Shown here: positions 9,164-20,285 of the stretch, in pieces
Layout of the letters: the number at the start of each line of letters is the position of its first letter
Position numbering within the stretch: position 1 is the stretch's first letter
NCBI GenBank assembly: GCA_045602885.1
Contig: JAZSCJ010000135.1
Location: 1 to 21,597, forward strand
Length of the DNA: 21,597 nt
From: JAJPXI01 sp045602885
GTDB lineage: Bacteria > Bacillota > Clostridia > Oscillospirales > Oscillospiraceae
Direction of reading: 5' to 3'
The notes under the pieces: model-generated
Database searches by the model: none
The model's input: the letters and a program-made list of their open reading frames with translations, nothing else
What the model was told of the DNA's origin: nothing
Program-made: the position numbers and the translations under genes

Positions 9164-10693
9164 GTGCGCAAATCCCTGTCTGTTCTGGTTCTGGCGCTTG
9201 CGCTGCTGCTTTCCGGCTGCGACAAGCAGCCCGCTCCACCTACCGTGTCACCGGACCAACCGCCTGCCACCGTTCCCACGGTCACAAAACAGGAATTCGT
9301 CCTGCCGTATTACCCCAACACCTCACTGCACCCCATCACCGGCGGCAACCGCACCAATCTGGTGCTGGGCAGTCTGGTCTATCAGGGTCTGTTTGAACTG
9401 GACAACCAATTTGCTGCCCACGGCCAGCTTTGCGCCTCCTCCTCGGTATCCGAGGACGGTCTGACCTGGACCTTTGTGCTTCGGCGTGCTTTCTTTTCCG
9501 ATGGCACGGCCGTCACGGCCGCTCACGTGGTCGATTCCCTCAATCTGGCCCGTACCAGCGCGCTGTACGCCGCCCGGCTGACCGACGTGACCCGGATCAG
9601 TGCCGGGGCCGACGGCTCGGTCATACTCAATCTGGCCCGTCCCAACGGGGCGCTGCCCGCGCTGCTGGACATCCCGGTGGTGTGGGACAACGGGGCAGGG
9701 GGCGTGCCTCTGGGCACCGGCCCTTACGCCTTTGTCGAGGACGAACGTCCTCTGCGTCTGGTTCGTCAGTCCCACGCACCCGACACCGCCCCGGCAGAGA
9801 TCGCCTTGTGCGCCATTTCCGGTGCCGATGACTTGATTTACGCCTTTGATGCCGGAAACGCCGGTTTAGTGGTCAGCGATCTGACCGGCGCAAATGCGCT
9901 GGGATTTTCCTCGGGCTACGAAGCCTTTGACTATCCCACCACCACCATGCTCTATGTAGGCTTTCACACCACCCAAGGGCCCTGTCGGGATGTGCGTATC
10001 CGCCAGGCCATTTCCCGCAGTTTTGACCGGGACACCGTGACGACGTCCCTACTGGCCGGTCATGCCAAAGCCACCTGCCTGCCCGTTTCCCCGGTCTGTG
10101 CGCTGTACAGTTCGCAGCATGAGCAAAACGGCGCATATAACCCGACAGCCGTCGATGAACTGCTGACCCAAGCCGGCTGTGCGGTGGGCTCTGACGGCGT
10201 GCTCTACAATGGCCGCTCGCCCCAGTCGCTGGATTTCATTGTCAACACCGACAACTCCTTTAAGCTGACCGTGGCCGATTATCTGGCCGAACAGCTGCGG
10301 GCGCTGGGATTTGTGGTCACGCTGCACAAGCTGTCCTGGGAGGATTACACCTCCGCACTCAGCGCAGGCCGGTTTGACCTGTATCTGGGCGAAGTGACGC
10401 TGAGTGCCGACTTTGATCTGACGGCACTGCTGGCCACCGGCGGACGACTGAATTACGGCGGCTACTACAGTGCCGACACCGCTGCCGCTCTGGATCAATT
10501 GCGCCGCACCGGGGAGGCAGACCGCCCGACCGCCGCTCAAGCGCTTTGGACACAGCTGCAGGCCGACACGCCCATTTCGCCCCTTTGCTTTAAGGACCAC
10601 TCAGTGCTTACCCAATGGCGTGCCGTTTCGGGGTTGCAGCCCACCCGGCAAAACCCCTTTTACAACTTGGAAAACTTGCGTTTCGACGCGTGA
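9164..10693 (+). CDS. ABC transporter substrate-binding lipoprotein, family 5 (oligopeptide/nickel type)
   Basis: A 509-residue exported lipoprotein. The signal peptide 'RKSLSVLVLALALLLSGC' ends in the lipobox LLSGC, with Cys19 as the lipidation site, followed by a Pro/Thr-rich tether. The mature part has SBP_bac_5 features: 'VYQGLFELD', 'SEDGLTWTFVLRR...FSDGTAVTAAHVVDSL', 'GTGPYAF' and 'VRIRQAISRSFDRD'. The start is GTG 9164 with GAGGAG eight bases upstream; the in-frame GTG at 9155 overlaps that site. No permease or ATPase gene is next to it, so it is an orphan or works with components elsewhere. It lies between pgeF and purL with no terminator, so it is probably in the secA-purL transcript. 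Ligand unknown (peptide most likely for the family). The 74-bp gap before it holds a 12-bp palindrome (9106-9117) but no clear promoter. Confidence 0.88.
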   Translation: MRKSLSVLVLALALLLSGCDKQPAPPTVSPDQPPATVPTVTKQEFVLPYYPNTSLHPITGGNRTNLVLGSLVYQGLFELDNQFAAHGQLCASSSVSEDGLTWTFVLRRAFFSDGTAVTAAHVVDSLNLARTSALYAARLTDVTRISAGADGSVILNLARPNGALPALLDIPVVWDNGAGGVPLGTGPYAFVEDERPLRLVRQSHAPDTAPAEIALCAISGADDLIYAFDAGNAGLVVSDLTGANALGFSSGYEAFDYPTTTMLYVGFHTTQGPCRDVRIRQAISRSFDRDTVTTSLLAGHAKATCLPVSPVCALYSSQHEQNGAYNPTAVDELLTQAGCAVGSDGVLYNGRSPQSLDFIVNTDNSFKLTVADYLAEQLRALGFVVTLHKLSWEDYTSALSAGRFDLYLGEVTLSADFDLTALLATGGRLNYGGYYSADTAAALDQLRRTGEADRPTAAQALWTQLQADTPISPLCFKDHSVLTQWRAVSGLQPTRQNPFYNLENLRFDA

Positions 10694-10727
10694 TTTACAG
10701 ATATAACCGTTTTCGGGAGGAATGGGA

Positions 10728-13700
10728 ATGCGTAAAGTATATCGTTGTTTTGCAGAGAAGAAGCCCGGCTTCCAGGTGGAAGCCCTTTCGGTGCTGGCCC
10801 AGCTCAAAGAGCAGCTTGGCATCACCGCCCTGACCGGGGTGCGTGTGCTGCACCGGTACGATGTGGAAGGCATCGAGCCCCAGGTCTATGAGCAGGCCCG
10901 GGCCAATGTCTTCTCCGAGCCCCAGGTGGACACCGTCTATGACGAGGACGTGCCCGTGCCTGCCATGGCAGGCGCCATTCTGGCTGTCGAAGCACTGCCC
11001 GGCCAGTACGACCAGCGTGCCGACTCGGCCGCCCAGTGCATCCAGCTCATGGTGGGCGGCGAGCGCCCCACCGTCAAGTGCGCCACCGTCTATCTGCTGG
11101 AGGGCAGCCTGTCTGATGCCGATCTGGAGCAGATCAAGGCCTATCTGATCAACCCCGTGGAGTGCCGCCAGGCGGCACTGGACAAGCCGGAAACCTTGAG
11201 CATGCAGTACCCCGTCCCCGATGCTGTGGCAGTGCTGGACGGCTTTACCGCCCTGGACGAGGCCGGCCTTTCCGCCGTACTGAGCCAGTACGGACTGGCG
11301 ATGGATCTGGAGGATCTGAAGTTCCTGCAGACCTATTTCCGGGACAAGGAGCAGCGTGACCCCACCATTACTGAGGTGCGCGTAGTCGATACCTACTGGT
11401 CGGATCACTGCCGCCATACCACCTTCTCCACTCACATTGACGACGTGGAGATCGCCGACCCCATGATCCGCGAAACCTACAACGCCTATCTGGCCCTGCG
11501 CCGGGAGGTTTTTGGCGAGGAAAAGGCGGCCAAGCGTCCCATTACTCTGATGGATCTGGGCACCATCGGCGCCAAGGCGCTGAAAAAAGAGGGCCTGCTG
11601 CCCGAGCTGGACGAGAGCGAGGAGATCAACGCCTGCTCCATCCATGTGCCCGCCATGGTCAACGGCAAGGAGCAGGACTGGCTGCTCATGTTCAAAAACG
11701 AGACCCACAACCATCCCACCGAGATCGAGCCCTTTGGCGGCGCGGCCACCTGCATCGGCGGCTGTATCCGCGATCCGCTGTCCGGCCGTGTCTATGTCCA
11801 CCAGGCCATGCGTGTCACCGGCGCAGGTGACCCCCGCAAGGCATTGAGCGACACGCTGGAGGGCAAGCTGCCCCAGCGCAAGCTGTGCCAGACGGCCGCC
11901 GCAGGTTATTCCTCCTACGGCAACCAGATCGGTCTGGCCACCGGCCATGTGGCCGAGGTTTACCATGACGGCTATGTGGCCAAGCGTCTGGAGTGCGGCG
12001 CCGTGGTGGGTGCAGCTCCGGCGGAAAATGGAGTCCGCGAGCGTCCCGCCCCCGGCGATGTCATCATTCTGCTGGGCGGCCGCACCGGTCGTGACGGCAT
12101 TGGCGGCGCTACCGGCTCCTCCAAGAGCCACAATCTGACCAGTCTGGACACTATGGCCTCCGAGGTGCAGAAGGGCAACGCTCCCGAGGAACGCAAGATC
12201 CAGCGTCTGTTCCGCAACGGCGAGGTCACCCGCCTGATCAAGCGCTGCAACGACTTCGGCGCAGGCGGGGTCAGCGTCGCCATCGGCGAGCTGGCCGACG
12301 GTGTGGACATCGATCTGGACGCCGTGCGTAAGAAGTATGACGGTCTGGACGGCACCGAACTGGCCATTTCCGAATCCCAGGAGCGTATGGCCGTGGTGGT
12401 TGCCGCTGCCGACGCCGACAAGCTGATCGCCGCCGCCCAGGCGGAAAATCTGGAGGCCTATCCCGTGGCCAAGGTCACCGAAGCGCCCCGTATGGTCATG
12501 TCCTGGCGTGGCCAGAAAATCGCTGACCTGTCCCGTGAATTTCTGAATACCAACGGCGCCGTCAAGCACGCCGCCGTCAAGATCCCCGCCAACGATCACG
12601 CCGTGCCGGTACACGCCACCAGCCTGCATGAGATCGCCACCAGCCTGAAGTTTGCCACCAGCCGCGGCATGACTGAGCGCTTTGACGGCTCCATCGGTGC
12701 CGGCAGCGTGCTGATGCCCTTTGGCGGCAAGACCCAGCGCACCCCGGCCCAGACCATGTCGGCTCTGCTGCCCGTACTGCCCGGTCAGAACACCGACCAA
12801 GCCAGCGTCATGTCCTGGGCCTTCGACCCCCACTGGATGAGTGCCGACCCCTTTGTGGGCGCCATTAACTCGGTGGTGGTTTCGGTGGCCAAGCTGGTTG
12901 CCTCCGGCGCCGACTACACCAAGGCCTATCTGACCTTCCAGGAGTTCTTTGAAAAACTGCGCAACGAGCCCCAGCGCTGGGGCAAGCCCTTTGCCGCCCT
13001 GTTGGGCGCTTTGAGCGCACAGCTGGAGCTGGGCTGCGCCGCCATCGGCGGCAAGGATTCCATGTCGGGCACCTTCCTGGACATGGATGTGCCGCCCACG
13101 CTGATCTCCTTTGCCATCGCCCCCATTCTGGCCGGCGAGGTGCTTTCCCCCGAGTTCAAGCACTCCGGTAACCCGGTCTACTTCTTCGGCACGCAGCAAG
13201 TGGGTGATTTCGATGCCTGCCGCAGCCAGTGGGAGACCTTCCACGCCCTGTGCAAGGCCGGCAAGGTCAAGTCCGCCTGGGCAGTGGAGAGCGGCGGCGT
13301 GGCTGAGGGTGTCATGAAGATGTCCTTCGGCAACGGCATCGGTTTTAGCAGCGATGCCACCCACAGCATCCCCTGGTACAGCCCCTGCCCCGGCGCCATC
13401 GTGGCCGAGCTGACCGAGGAGATCCCCGAGGGTCTGCTGATGGGTCACACCATCGCCGAGCCCACTGTCACGGTGTGTGACGAAACCCTGACCATCGACG
13501 AGCTGCTCGCGCTGAACGAGAGCGTGCTGGAGTCGGTCTATCCCACCCAGACTCCTGCGGAAAAAATCCTCATCAAACCCATCTCCTGCACCGAGCGCGC
13601 CCCCATCGTGGCCCGCAGCAAGATCGCCCATCCCAAGGCAGTCATCCCTGTCTTCCCGGGCACCAACTGCGAGTTTGATACGGCGGCCGCCTGCGTCAAG

Positions 13701-14426
13701 GCCGGTATCGACCCTGAGATCGTGGTCATCCGCAATCTGACCGGCGCACTGCTGGAGCAGTCGGCACAGGCTTTGGAAGCTGCCATCCGCCGCAGCCAGA
13801 TGGTCATTCTGCCCGGCGGCTTCTCGGGCGGCGACGAGCCCGAAGGCTCGGCCAAATTCATCTGCTCGTTCTTCCGCAACGCCCGTTTGACCGACGCCGT
13901 GCACGACCTGCTGAAAAACCGTGACGGTCTGATGCTGGGCATCTGCAACGGCTTCCAGGCGCTGGTCAAGCTGGGTCTGGTTCCCTTTGGTGAGATCCGC
14001 ACCGCCGATGAGAACTGCCCCACGCTGACCTTCAACCGCATCGGCCGCCACCAGAGCAAGTACGTCACCACCCGGGTGGCCAGCGTGCGCTCCCCCTGGA
14101 TGCTTCAGTCCAATGTGGGCGACCTGCACGCCATCCCCATCTCCCACGGCGAAGGCCGCTTTGTGGCCCCGGATGACGTGGTGCAGGCGTTGATCGCCAA
14201 CGGCCAGGTGGCCACTCAGTACGTGGATCTGAGCGGCAATCCCACCATGTCCATCGACGTCAACCCCAACGGCTCCATTGAGTGCATCGAGGGTATTTTC
14301 TCCCCCGACGGCCGTGTGTTTGGCAAGATGGGCCACTCGGAACGCACCGGCCCTTACATCGCCAAAAACATCCCCGGCAACAAGCTGCAGCCCCTGTTTG
14401 AATCGGGCGCACAATACTACAAATAA
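10728..14426 (+). CDS. purL: Phosphoribosylformylglycinamidine synthase (single-chain PurL)
   Basis: A 1232-residue enzyme of de novo purine synthesis that converts FGAR, glutamine and ATP to FGAM. The synthase half has the signatures 'YWSDHCRHTTF' (from Tyr223) and 'FKNETHNHPTEIEPFGGAAT' (from Phe322), then a second AIR-synthase-type repeat ('AIGGKDSMSGTF'). A class I glutamine amidotransferase domain covers about residues 965-1232, with nucleophile Cys1073 in 'GICNGFQ' and His1140/Glu1142 in 'SHGEGRF'. The single-chain form is one of the known clostridial/lactobacillar types, unlike the split PurL-PurQ-PurS of Bacillus. ATG 10728 is chosen because GGGAGG lies seven bases upstream; the ATG at 10722 is too close to it. 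No other pur gene is in the window. There is no room for a riboswitch in the 34-bp gap upstream. Confidence 0.97.
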   Translation: MRKVYRCFAEKKPGFQVEALSVLAQLKEQLGITALTGVRVLHRYDVEGIEPQVYEQARANVFSEPQVDTVYDEDVPVPAMAGAILAVEALPGQYDQRADSAAQCIQLMVGGERPTVKCATVYLLEGSLSDADLEQIKAYLINPVECRQAALDKPETLSMQYPVPDAVAVLDGFTALDEAGLSAVLSQYGLAMDLEDLKFLQTYFRDKEQRDPTITEVRVVDTYWSDHCRHTTFSTHIDDVEIADPMIRETYNAYLALRREVFGEEKAAKRPITLMDLGTIGAKALKKEGLLPELDESEEINACSIHVPAMVNGKEQDWLLMFKNETHNHPTEIEPFGGAATCIGGCIRDPLSGRVYVHQAMRVTGAGDPRKALSDTLEGKLPQRKLCQTAAAGYSSYGNQIGLATGHVAEVYHDGYVAKRLECGAVVGAAPAENGVRERPAPGDVIILLGGRTGRDGIGGATGSSKSHNLTSLDTMASEVQKGNAPEERKIQRLFRNGEVTRLIKRCNDFGAGGVSVAIGELADGVDIDLDAVRKKYDGLDGTELAISESQERMAVVVAAADADKLIAAAQAENLEAYPVAKVTEAPRMVMSWRGQKIADLSREFLNTNGAVKHAAVKIPANDHAVPVHATSLHEIATSLKFATSRGMTERFDGSIGAGSVLMPFGGKTQRTPAQTMSALLPVLPGQNTDQASVMSWAFDPHWMSADPFVGAINSVVVSVAKLVASGADYTKAYLTFQEFFEKLRNEPQRWGKPFAALLGALSAQLELGCAAIGGKDSMSGTFLDMDVPPTLISFAIAPILAGEVLSPEFKHSGNPVYFFGTQQVGDFDACRSQWETFHALCKAGKVKSAWAVESGGVAEGVMKMSFGNGIGFSSDATHSIPWYSPCPGAIVAELTEEIPEGLLMGHTIAEPTVTVCDETLTIDELLALNESVLESVYPTQTPAEKILIKPISCTERAPIVARSKIAHPKAVIPVFPGTNCEFDTAAACVKAGIDPEIVVIRNLTGALLEQSAQALEAAIRRSQMVILPGGFSGGDEPEGSAKFICSFFRNARLTDAVHDLLKNRDGLMLGICNGFQALVKLGLVPFGEIRTADENCPTLTFNRIGRHQSKYVTTRVASVRSPWMLQSNVGDLHAIPISHGEGRFVAPDDVVQALIANGQVATQYVDLSGNPTMSIDVNPNGSIECIEGIFSPDGRVFGKMGHSERTGPYIAKNIPGNKLQPLFESGAQYYK

Positions 14427-14439
14427 ATTCCACCCGTTT

Positions 14440-14474
14440 GCGGCCGTATCTTTCCCGGATACGGCCGCTTTTTT
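14440..14474 (+). terminator. Rho-independent terminator after purL
   Basis: A perfect 11-bp stem, GCGGCCGTATC (14440-14450) and GATACGGCCGC (14458-14468), has a 7-nt loop and is followed by six T. It closes the secA-pgeF-SBP-purL unit. Confidence 0.93.
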
Positions 14475-14486
14475 CGCCCCAATTCC

Positions 14487-14515
14487 TTGTAATCCCGCAG
14501 TCGTTTTGATATAAT
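14487..14515 (+). promoter_or_regulatory. Promoter of the recJ-rel-murE unit
   Basis: The -35 is TTGTAA (14487-14492), the spacer is 17 bp, and the -10 is TATAAT (14510-14515) with TGA before it as an extended -10. It is the best promoter match in the window. It lies just after the purL terminator and 35 bases before the recJ start. Confidence 0.75.
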
Positions 14516-14550
14516 AAAGGGTAAATTTCGAGATTTTTGAGGTCTTTCCC

Positions 14551-16620
14551 ATGAAATACAAGCAGTGGAATATCTGCACCCCGCCTGAGGAGGATTGCCG
14601 GGCCATGACCGCTTCCGGCATTGACCCTCTTTCGGCGGTGGTGTTGTGCGCCCGTGGGTTGGACACGCCGGACAAAGCCCGTGCTTTTTTGGATGACCGG
14701 GAGGAGGTGCTGCATGACCCCTTCCTTCTGGCCGACATGGATCGGGCGGTGGCGCGTCTGCACCGGGCGCTGGAACAAAAGGAAATCATCGCCGTTTACG
14801 GCGACTACGATGTGGATGGTATTTCCGCCACCTGTTTGCTGACCCATTATTTGTAAAGCTGCGGCGCCACCGTCATCGCCCACATCCCCGACCGCATCGA
14901 GGACGGCTACGGTCTGAGCATTCCGGCCGTAGATGCTTTGGCCGCCCAGGGCGTCACGCTGATCGTCACGGTGGACTGCGGCATTACCGCGCTGGAAGAA
15001 ACCGCCCATGCCGCGCACTTGGGCGTGGATGTCATCATCACCGACCACCACGAGTGCAAGGACACCCTGCCCGATGCCGTGGCCGTAGTGGACCCCCATC
15101 GCGCCGATTGCACGTATCCGTTCCCCTGTCTGGCCGGTGTCGGCGTTGCTTTCAAGCTGGTGCTGGCACTGGATCCGGCGCAGCGGCACACGCTGCTGCA
15201 CCGCTATGCCGATCTGGCCGCCATCGGCACGGTGGCCGATGTCATGTCGCTGACCAACGAAAACCGCGCCATTGTCCGGCTGGGCATGGAGCAGCTCATC
15301 CATACCGACCGCCCCGGCCTGCGTGCCCTGATTCGGGAATCCGGTGCCGAGGGCAAGGCTCTGACGGCATCCACCGTCGGCTATATGTTGGCACCCCGTA
15401 TCAACGCTGCCGGACGCATGGGCTGCGCCGCGCTGGCCGCCGAGTTGTTGCTGACCGACGACCCCGACCGTGCCGAAACACTGGCCCGGGATCTGTGCGC
15501 ACTCAACAAAGCCCGTCAGACCATCGAGGGTCAAATTTACGAAGAATGTGTCGCCCGACTGGACCGCACCGGCACCAGCCATTCGGTCATTGTGCTGGCC
15601 AGCGAGGGCTGGCACCAGGGCGTGGTGGGCATCGTGGCCTCCCGTCTGGCCGAAAAGTATTCCTGCCCTGCCTTTATGATTTGTCTGCAGGACGGCAAGG
15701 GCAAGGGCTCCTGCCGCTCTTTCGGGGGACTGAACCTGTTTGCCGCGCTGGAAGACTGCGCCGATCTGCTGGACGGCTTTGGCGGCCACGAACTGGCCGC
15801 CGGCTTTACCATTCGCGCCGAACAGATCGACGCTTTCCGCAGCCGCATGGAAGCCATCGTTCATGAGCGCACCGGCGGCGCGGAAATGGTTTCGGTTTTG
15901 CAGGTGGATGCCGAAATTCAGGATTCCGCCCAACTGTTGACGCTGGAGGCTGTGGCCGACCTTTCGCGCCTGGAGCCCTTTGGCTCGGGCAACCCCAAAC
16001 CGGTCTTCGTCCTTTCGGGCGCTGCCATCCTGTCCGTATTTGCCGTGGGCGGCGGACGACACCTCAAGCTGCGCCTGCGCCACCACGACATGGTGTTTGA
16101 CGCCATTTTCTTCTCGGTGGACCCCGACCAACTGGAAGTGGGGGTCGGCGACCGGATCAATGTGGCCTTTACGCCCCAGATCAATGAATTTCGCAACAAC
16201 CGGGTGGTACAGCTTCAAGTCTGCGACCTGCAGCCGGCGCTGACCCGGGCACAGGTGGAACGCGCTCTGGTGGAGCGCTTGATGGCCGGTGGGCCGCTGA
16301 CCTGCGCCGAGGCACAGTCCATGCTGCCCTCCCGGGAGGAGTTTGAACGGGTTTGGCGCTATCTCAAGCACCACGCCTCCCCCAGAATACTGGAGGACAA
16401 CCCCAACCGTCTGACCAAGAATATCGCCAAAACCTTCCACACCAAGGAAACCTATGCGCGCACCATGGTCTGCATCCGTGTGTTTGCCGAGCGTGGATTG
16501 ATCCGCACCGAATCGGCACAGGGCGGCCTGCTGCGCATTGAATTGTGCCGGGTAAGCGGCAAGGTGGATCTGGAGCAGTCGGAATTGCTGCGCCGCCTTC
16601 GCCAACTGACCCAATCCTGA
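14551..16620 (+). pseudogene. recJ: Single-stranded-DNA exonuclease RecJ, interrupted by an in-frame TAA at codon 102
   Basis: RecJ degrades single-stranded DNA 5' to 3' in recombination and base-excision repair. The frame has 689 sense positions and one internal TAA at 14854-14856. All four DHH-family metal motifs are present: 'DYDVDG' (codons 85-90), 'VDCG' (Asp142), 'DHHE' (165-168) and 'DPHR' (181-184). The DHHA1 motif 'GGHE' begins at 411 and a C-terminal domain follows. The stop falls between motif I and motif II, where relatives read roughly Leu-Lys-Ser-Leu-Gly and this has Leu-stop-Ser-Cys-Gly. A single base change from AAA or CAA would explain it. The upstream piece (101 aa) has only motif I. 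A downstream restart (for example TTG 14938) would lack motif I and has no ribosome binding site. The start has GAGGT seven bases upstream. A sequencing or assembly error is possible. Confidence 0.88.
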
Positions 16621-16634
16621 ACGGAGGTCATCCT

Positions 16635-18854
<2,220 letters not shown>

Positions 18855-18888
18855 TTATAGAACCAATCCAAATCGGGGAGAATGGAAT

Positions 18889-19077
18889 ATGGAACACATC
18901 GAGTTTGACCGGCTGCTGTCGGCCGCCTTTCACGGCGGCGAGGTGACCTGCCGGGAACTGCGCCTGTCCGAGGAGGACGCGCGTTTTCTGTCCGAGCACT
19001 ACCCTGCCACCGTGGAGGCCATGGGGGAGCAGTGGTATCGAGTAACCTTTGAGGAGGCCATGCAAGTTGGAGCCTAA
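18889..19077 (+). CDS. Small protein of unknown function (62 aa)
   Basis: I do not recognise this 62-residue, acidic protein (start 'MEHIEFDRLL', end 'EEAMQVGA'). It has no signal peptide, membrane segment or clear motif; one Cys (residue 21) and a pattern of mixed charged and hydrophobic residues suggest a small folded domain. GGGGAG lies eight bases before the ATG. It starts 34 bases after rel and its last 11 bases overlap the start of the ATP-grasp ligase gene, whose GAGGAGG site lies inside this gene. Translational coupling to the ligase is therefore likely, and a role with the ligase or Rel is a guess from position. Confidence 0.65.
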   Translation: MEHIEFDRLLSAAFHGGEVTCRELRLSEEDARFLSEHYPATVEAMGEQWYRVTFEEAMQVGA

Positions 19078-20275
19078 TGTTTTCCCCCTGCTGTTTGGCG
19101 GGGACATCAATGTATACAGCGTCGGCCGCGCCTTTTACGAGGCTTACGGCATCCGCTGCGCGGCGGTGGGCAAGTACCCTGCTTTCCCCTGCTGGAACAG
19201 CGCCATTCTGAACTACCGGGCCGAACCTAACATCGAAGACCCTGCCGTCTTTTTGCGCACGGTGGAGGAGTATGCCGCCGCCCATGCCGACAGCACCGTG
19301 CTGTGCATCGGTTGCAGTGACGGCTACATCAAGCTGTGCGCCGACCACAAGGACCGCTTTCCCTCCAATGTCATCGCGCCCTACGCTGAAGCCGAGATGA
19401 TCGACGTTCTGATCAACAAGGAGAAGTTCTACGCCCTGTGCGACGAGCACGGACTGGACCATCCGGCCACGGTCATCCACCGCAAGGAGATGGGCCACGA
19501 TTTTGACCTGCCCTTTGGCGCGCCGTACATCTGCAAGCCTTCCAGCAGCGTGGAATACTGGCAGTATCCCTTTGAGGGCAACGACAAGGTCTTTATCCTG
19601 GACACCCGGGAGCAGTTGGAGGCCACGCTGGACAAGGTGTACGCCTCGGGCTACAGCAACTCCATGATCATTCAGGAGTTTATCCCCGGCGATGACAGCT
19701 TCATGCGTGTACTGACCAACTATTCCGACCGCAACGGCAAGGTCAAGCTCATGTGTCTGGGCCACACTCTGTTGGAGGAGCACACCCCCCACGGCTCGGG
19801 CAACCACGCCGTCATCCTGCTGGAGGAAAATGAGGAGCTTTGCCTCAAGATCAAGGCCTTTTTGGAGAAGATCGGTTTTGTTGGTTTCTCCAACTTTGAC
19901 ATCAAGTTTGACTCCCGCGACGGCAAGTTCAAGCTGTTTGAGATCAACTGCCGTCAGGGCCGCAGCAACTACTACGTCACCGGCGGCGGCTATAATGTGG
20001 CCAAGTATTTCGTAGAAGACCGGGTGTTGGAGCAGGATCTGCCCTTCACCATGGCCACCAATAAGGCCCTTTGGACGGTGGTACCGCTGGGCGTAATCTA
20101 CCGCTACACCCCCAAGAAGTACCACGCCGAAGTGCGTGCGCTGGTCAAGGCCGGCAAGGTCACCAGTCCGCTCAAGTGCTCCGCCGACCGCTCGCTGGAG
20201 CGCCGGCTGCGCGTTGCCAAAAACCAGCTGGGCCACTACTATAAGTTCAAGAAATACTACCACCGACCGGATTGA
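19067..20275 (+). CDS. ATP-grasp ligase, D-aspartate ligase-like
   Basis: A 402-residue cytoplasmic ATP-grasp enzyme. 'PLLFGGDINVYSVGRAFYEAYG' at the N-terminus, 'IGCSDGY' (81-87), 'CKPSSSVEYW' with ATP-binding Lys157, 'QEFIPGDDSFMRVL' (203-216), and metal ligands Asp278, Glu292 and Asn294 in 'NFDIKFD...FEINCRQGRS' follow the layout I recall for Asl-type D-aspartate ligases of Enterococcus faecium. Those enzymes attach beta-carboxyl-activated D-Asp to the Lys side chain of the UDP-MurNAc-pentapeptide. The start is TTG 19067, nine bases after GAGGAGG (19051-19057); no ATG fits. It overlaps the preceding small gene by 11 nt. An Asp/Glu racemase and a MurE follow, which supports a cell-wall role. 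Other ATP-grasp ligases of the COG3919 kind remain possible, and the amino acid substrate is inference. Confidence 0.72.
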   Translation: MEPNVFPLLFGGDINVYSVGRAFYEAYGIRCAAVGKYPAFPCWNSAILNYRAEPNIEDPAVFLRTVEEYAAAHADSTVLCIGCSDGYIKLCADHKDRFPSNVIAPYAEAEMIDVLINKEKFYALCDEHGLDHPATVIHRKEMGHDFDLPFGAPYICKPSSSVEYWQYPFEGNDKVFILDTREQLEATLDKVYASGYSNSMIIQEFIPGDDSFMRVLTNYSDRNGKVKLMCLGHTLLEEHTPHGSGNHAVILLEENEELCLKIKAFLEKIGFVGFSNFDIKFDSRDGKFKLFEINCRQGRSNYYVTGGGYNVAKYFVEDRVLEQDLPFTMATNKALWTVVPLGVIYRYTPKKYHAEVRALVKAGKVTSPLKCSADRSLERRLRVAKNQLGHYYKFKKYYHRPD

Positions 20276-20285
20276 GGAGGCCGCT

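Noticed and set aside
10695..10705. TTTACAGATAT before purL resembles the minus-strand sequence near 279-269
   Set aside because: It is a short AT-rich 11-mer. Without a partner half-site here it is best taken as chance.
10694..10727. Possible purine riboswitch or operator before purL
   Set aside because: The gap is only 34 bp, too short for a riboswitch, and no PurR-type or guanine-aptamer motif is visible.
10695..14789. Open frame of over 1300 codons antisense to purL and the recJ start
   Set aside because: It arises from codon bias in purL. It crosses the purL terminator and the recJ promoter and has no ribosome binding site or domain.
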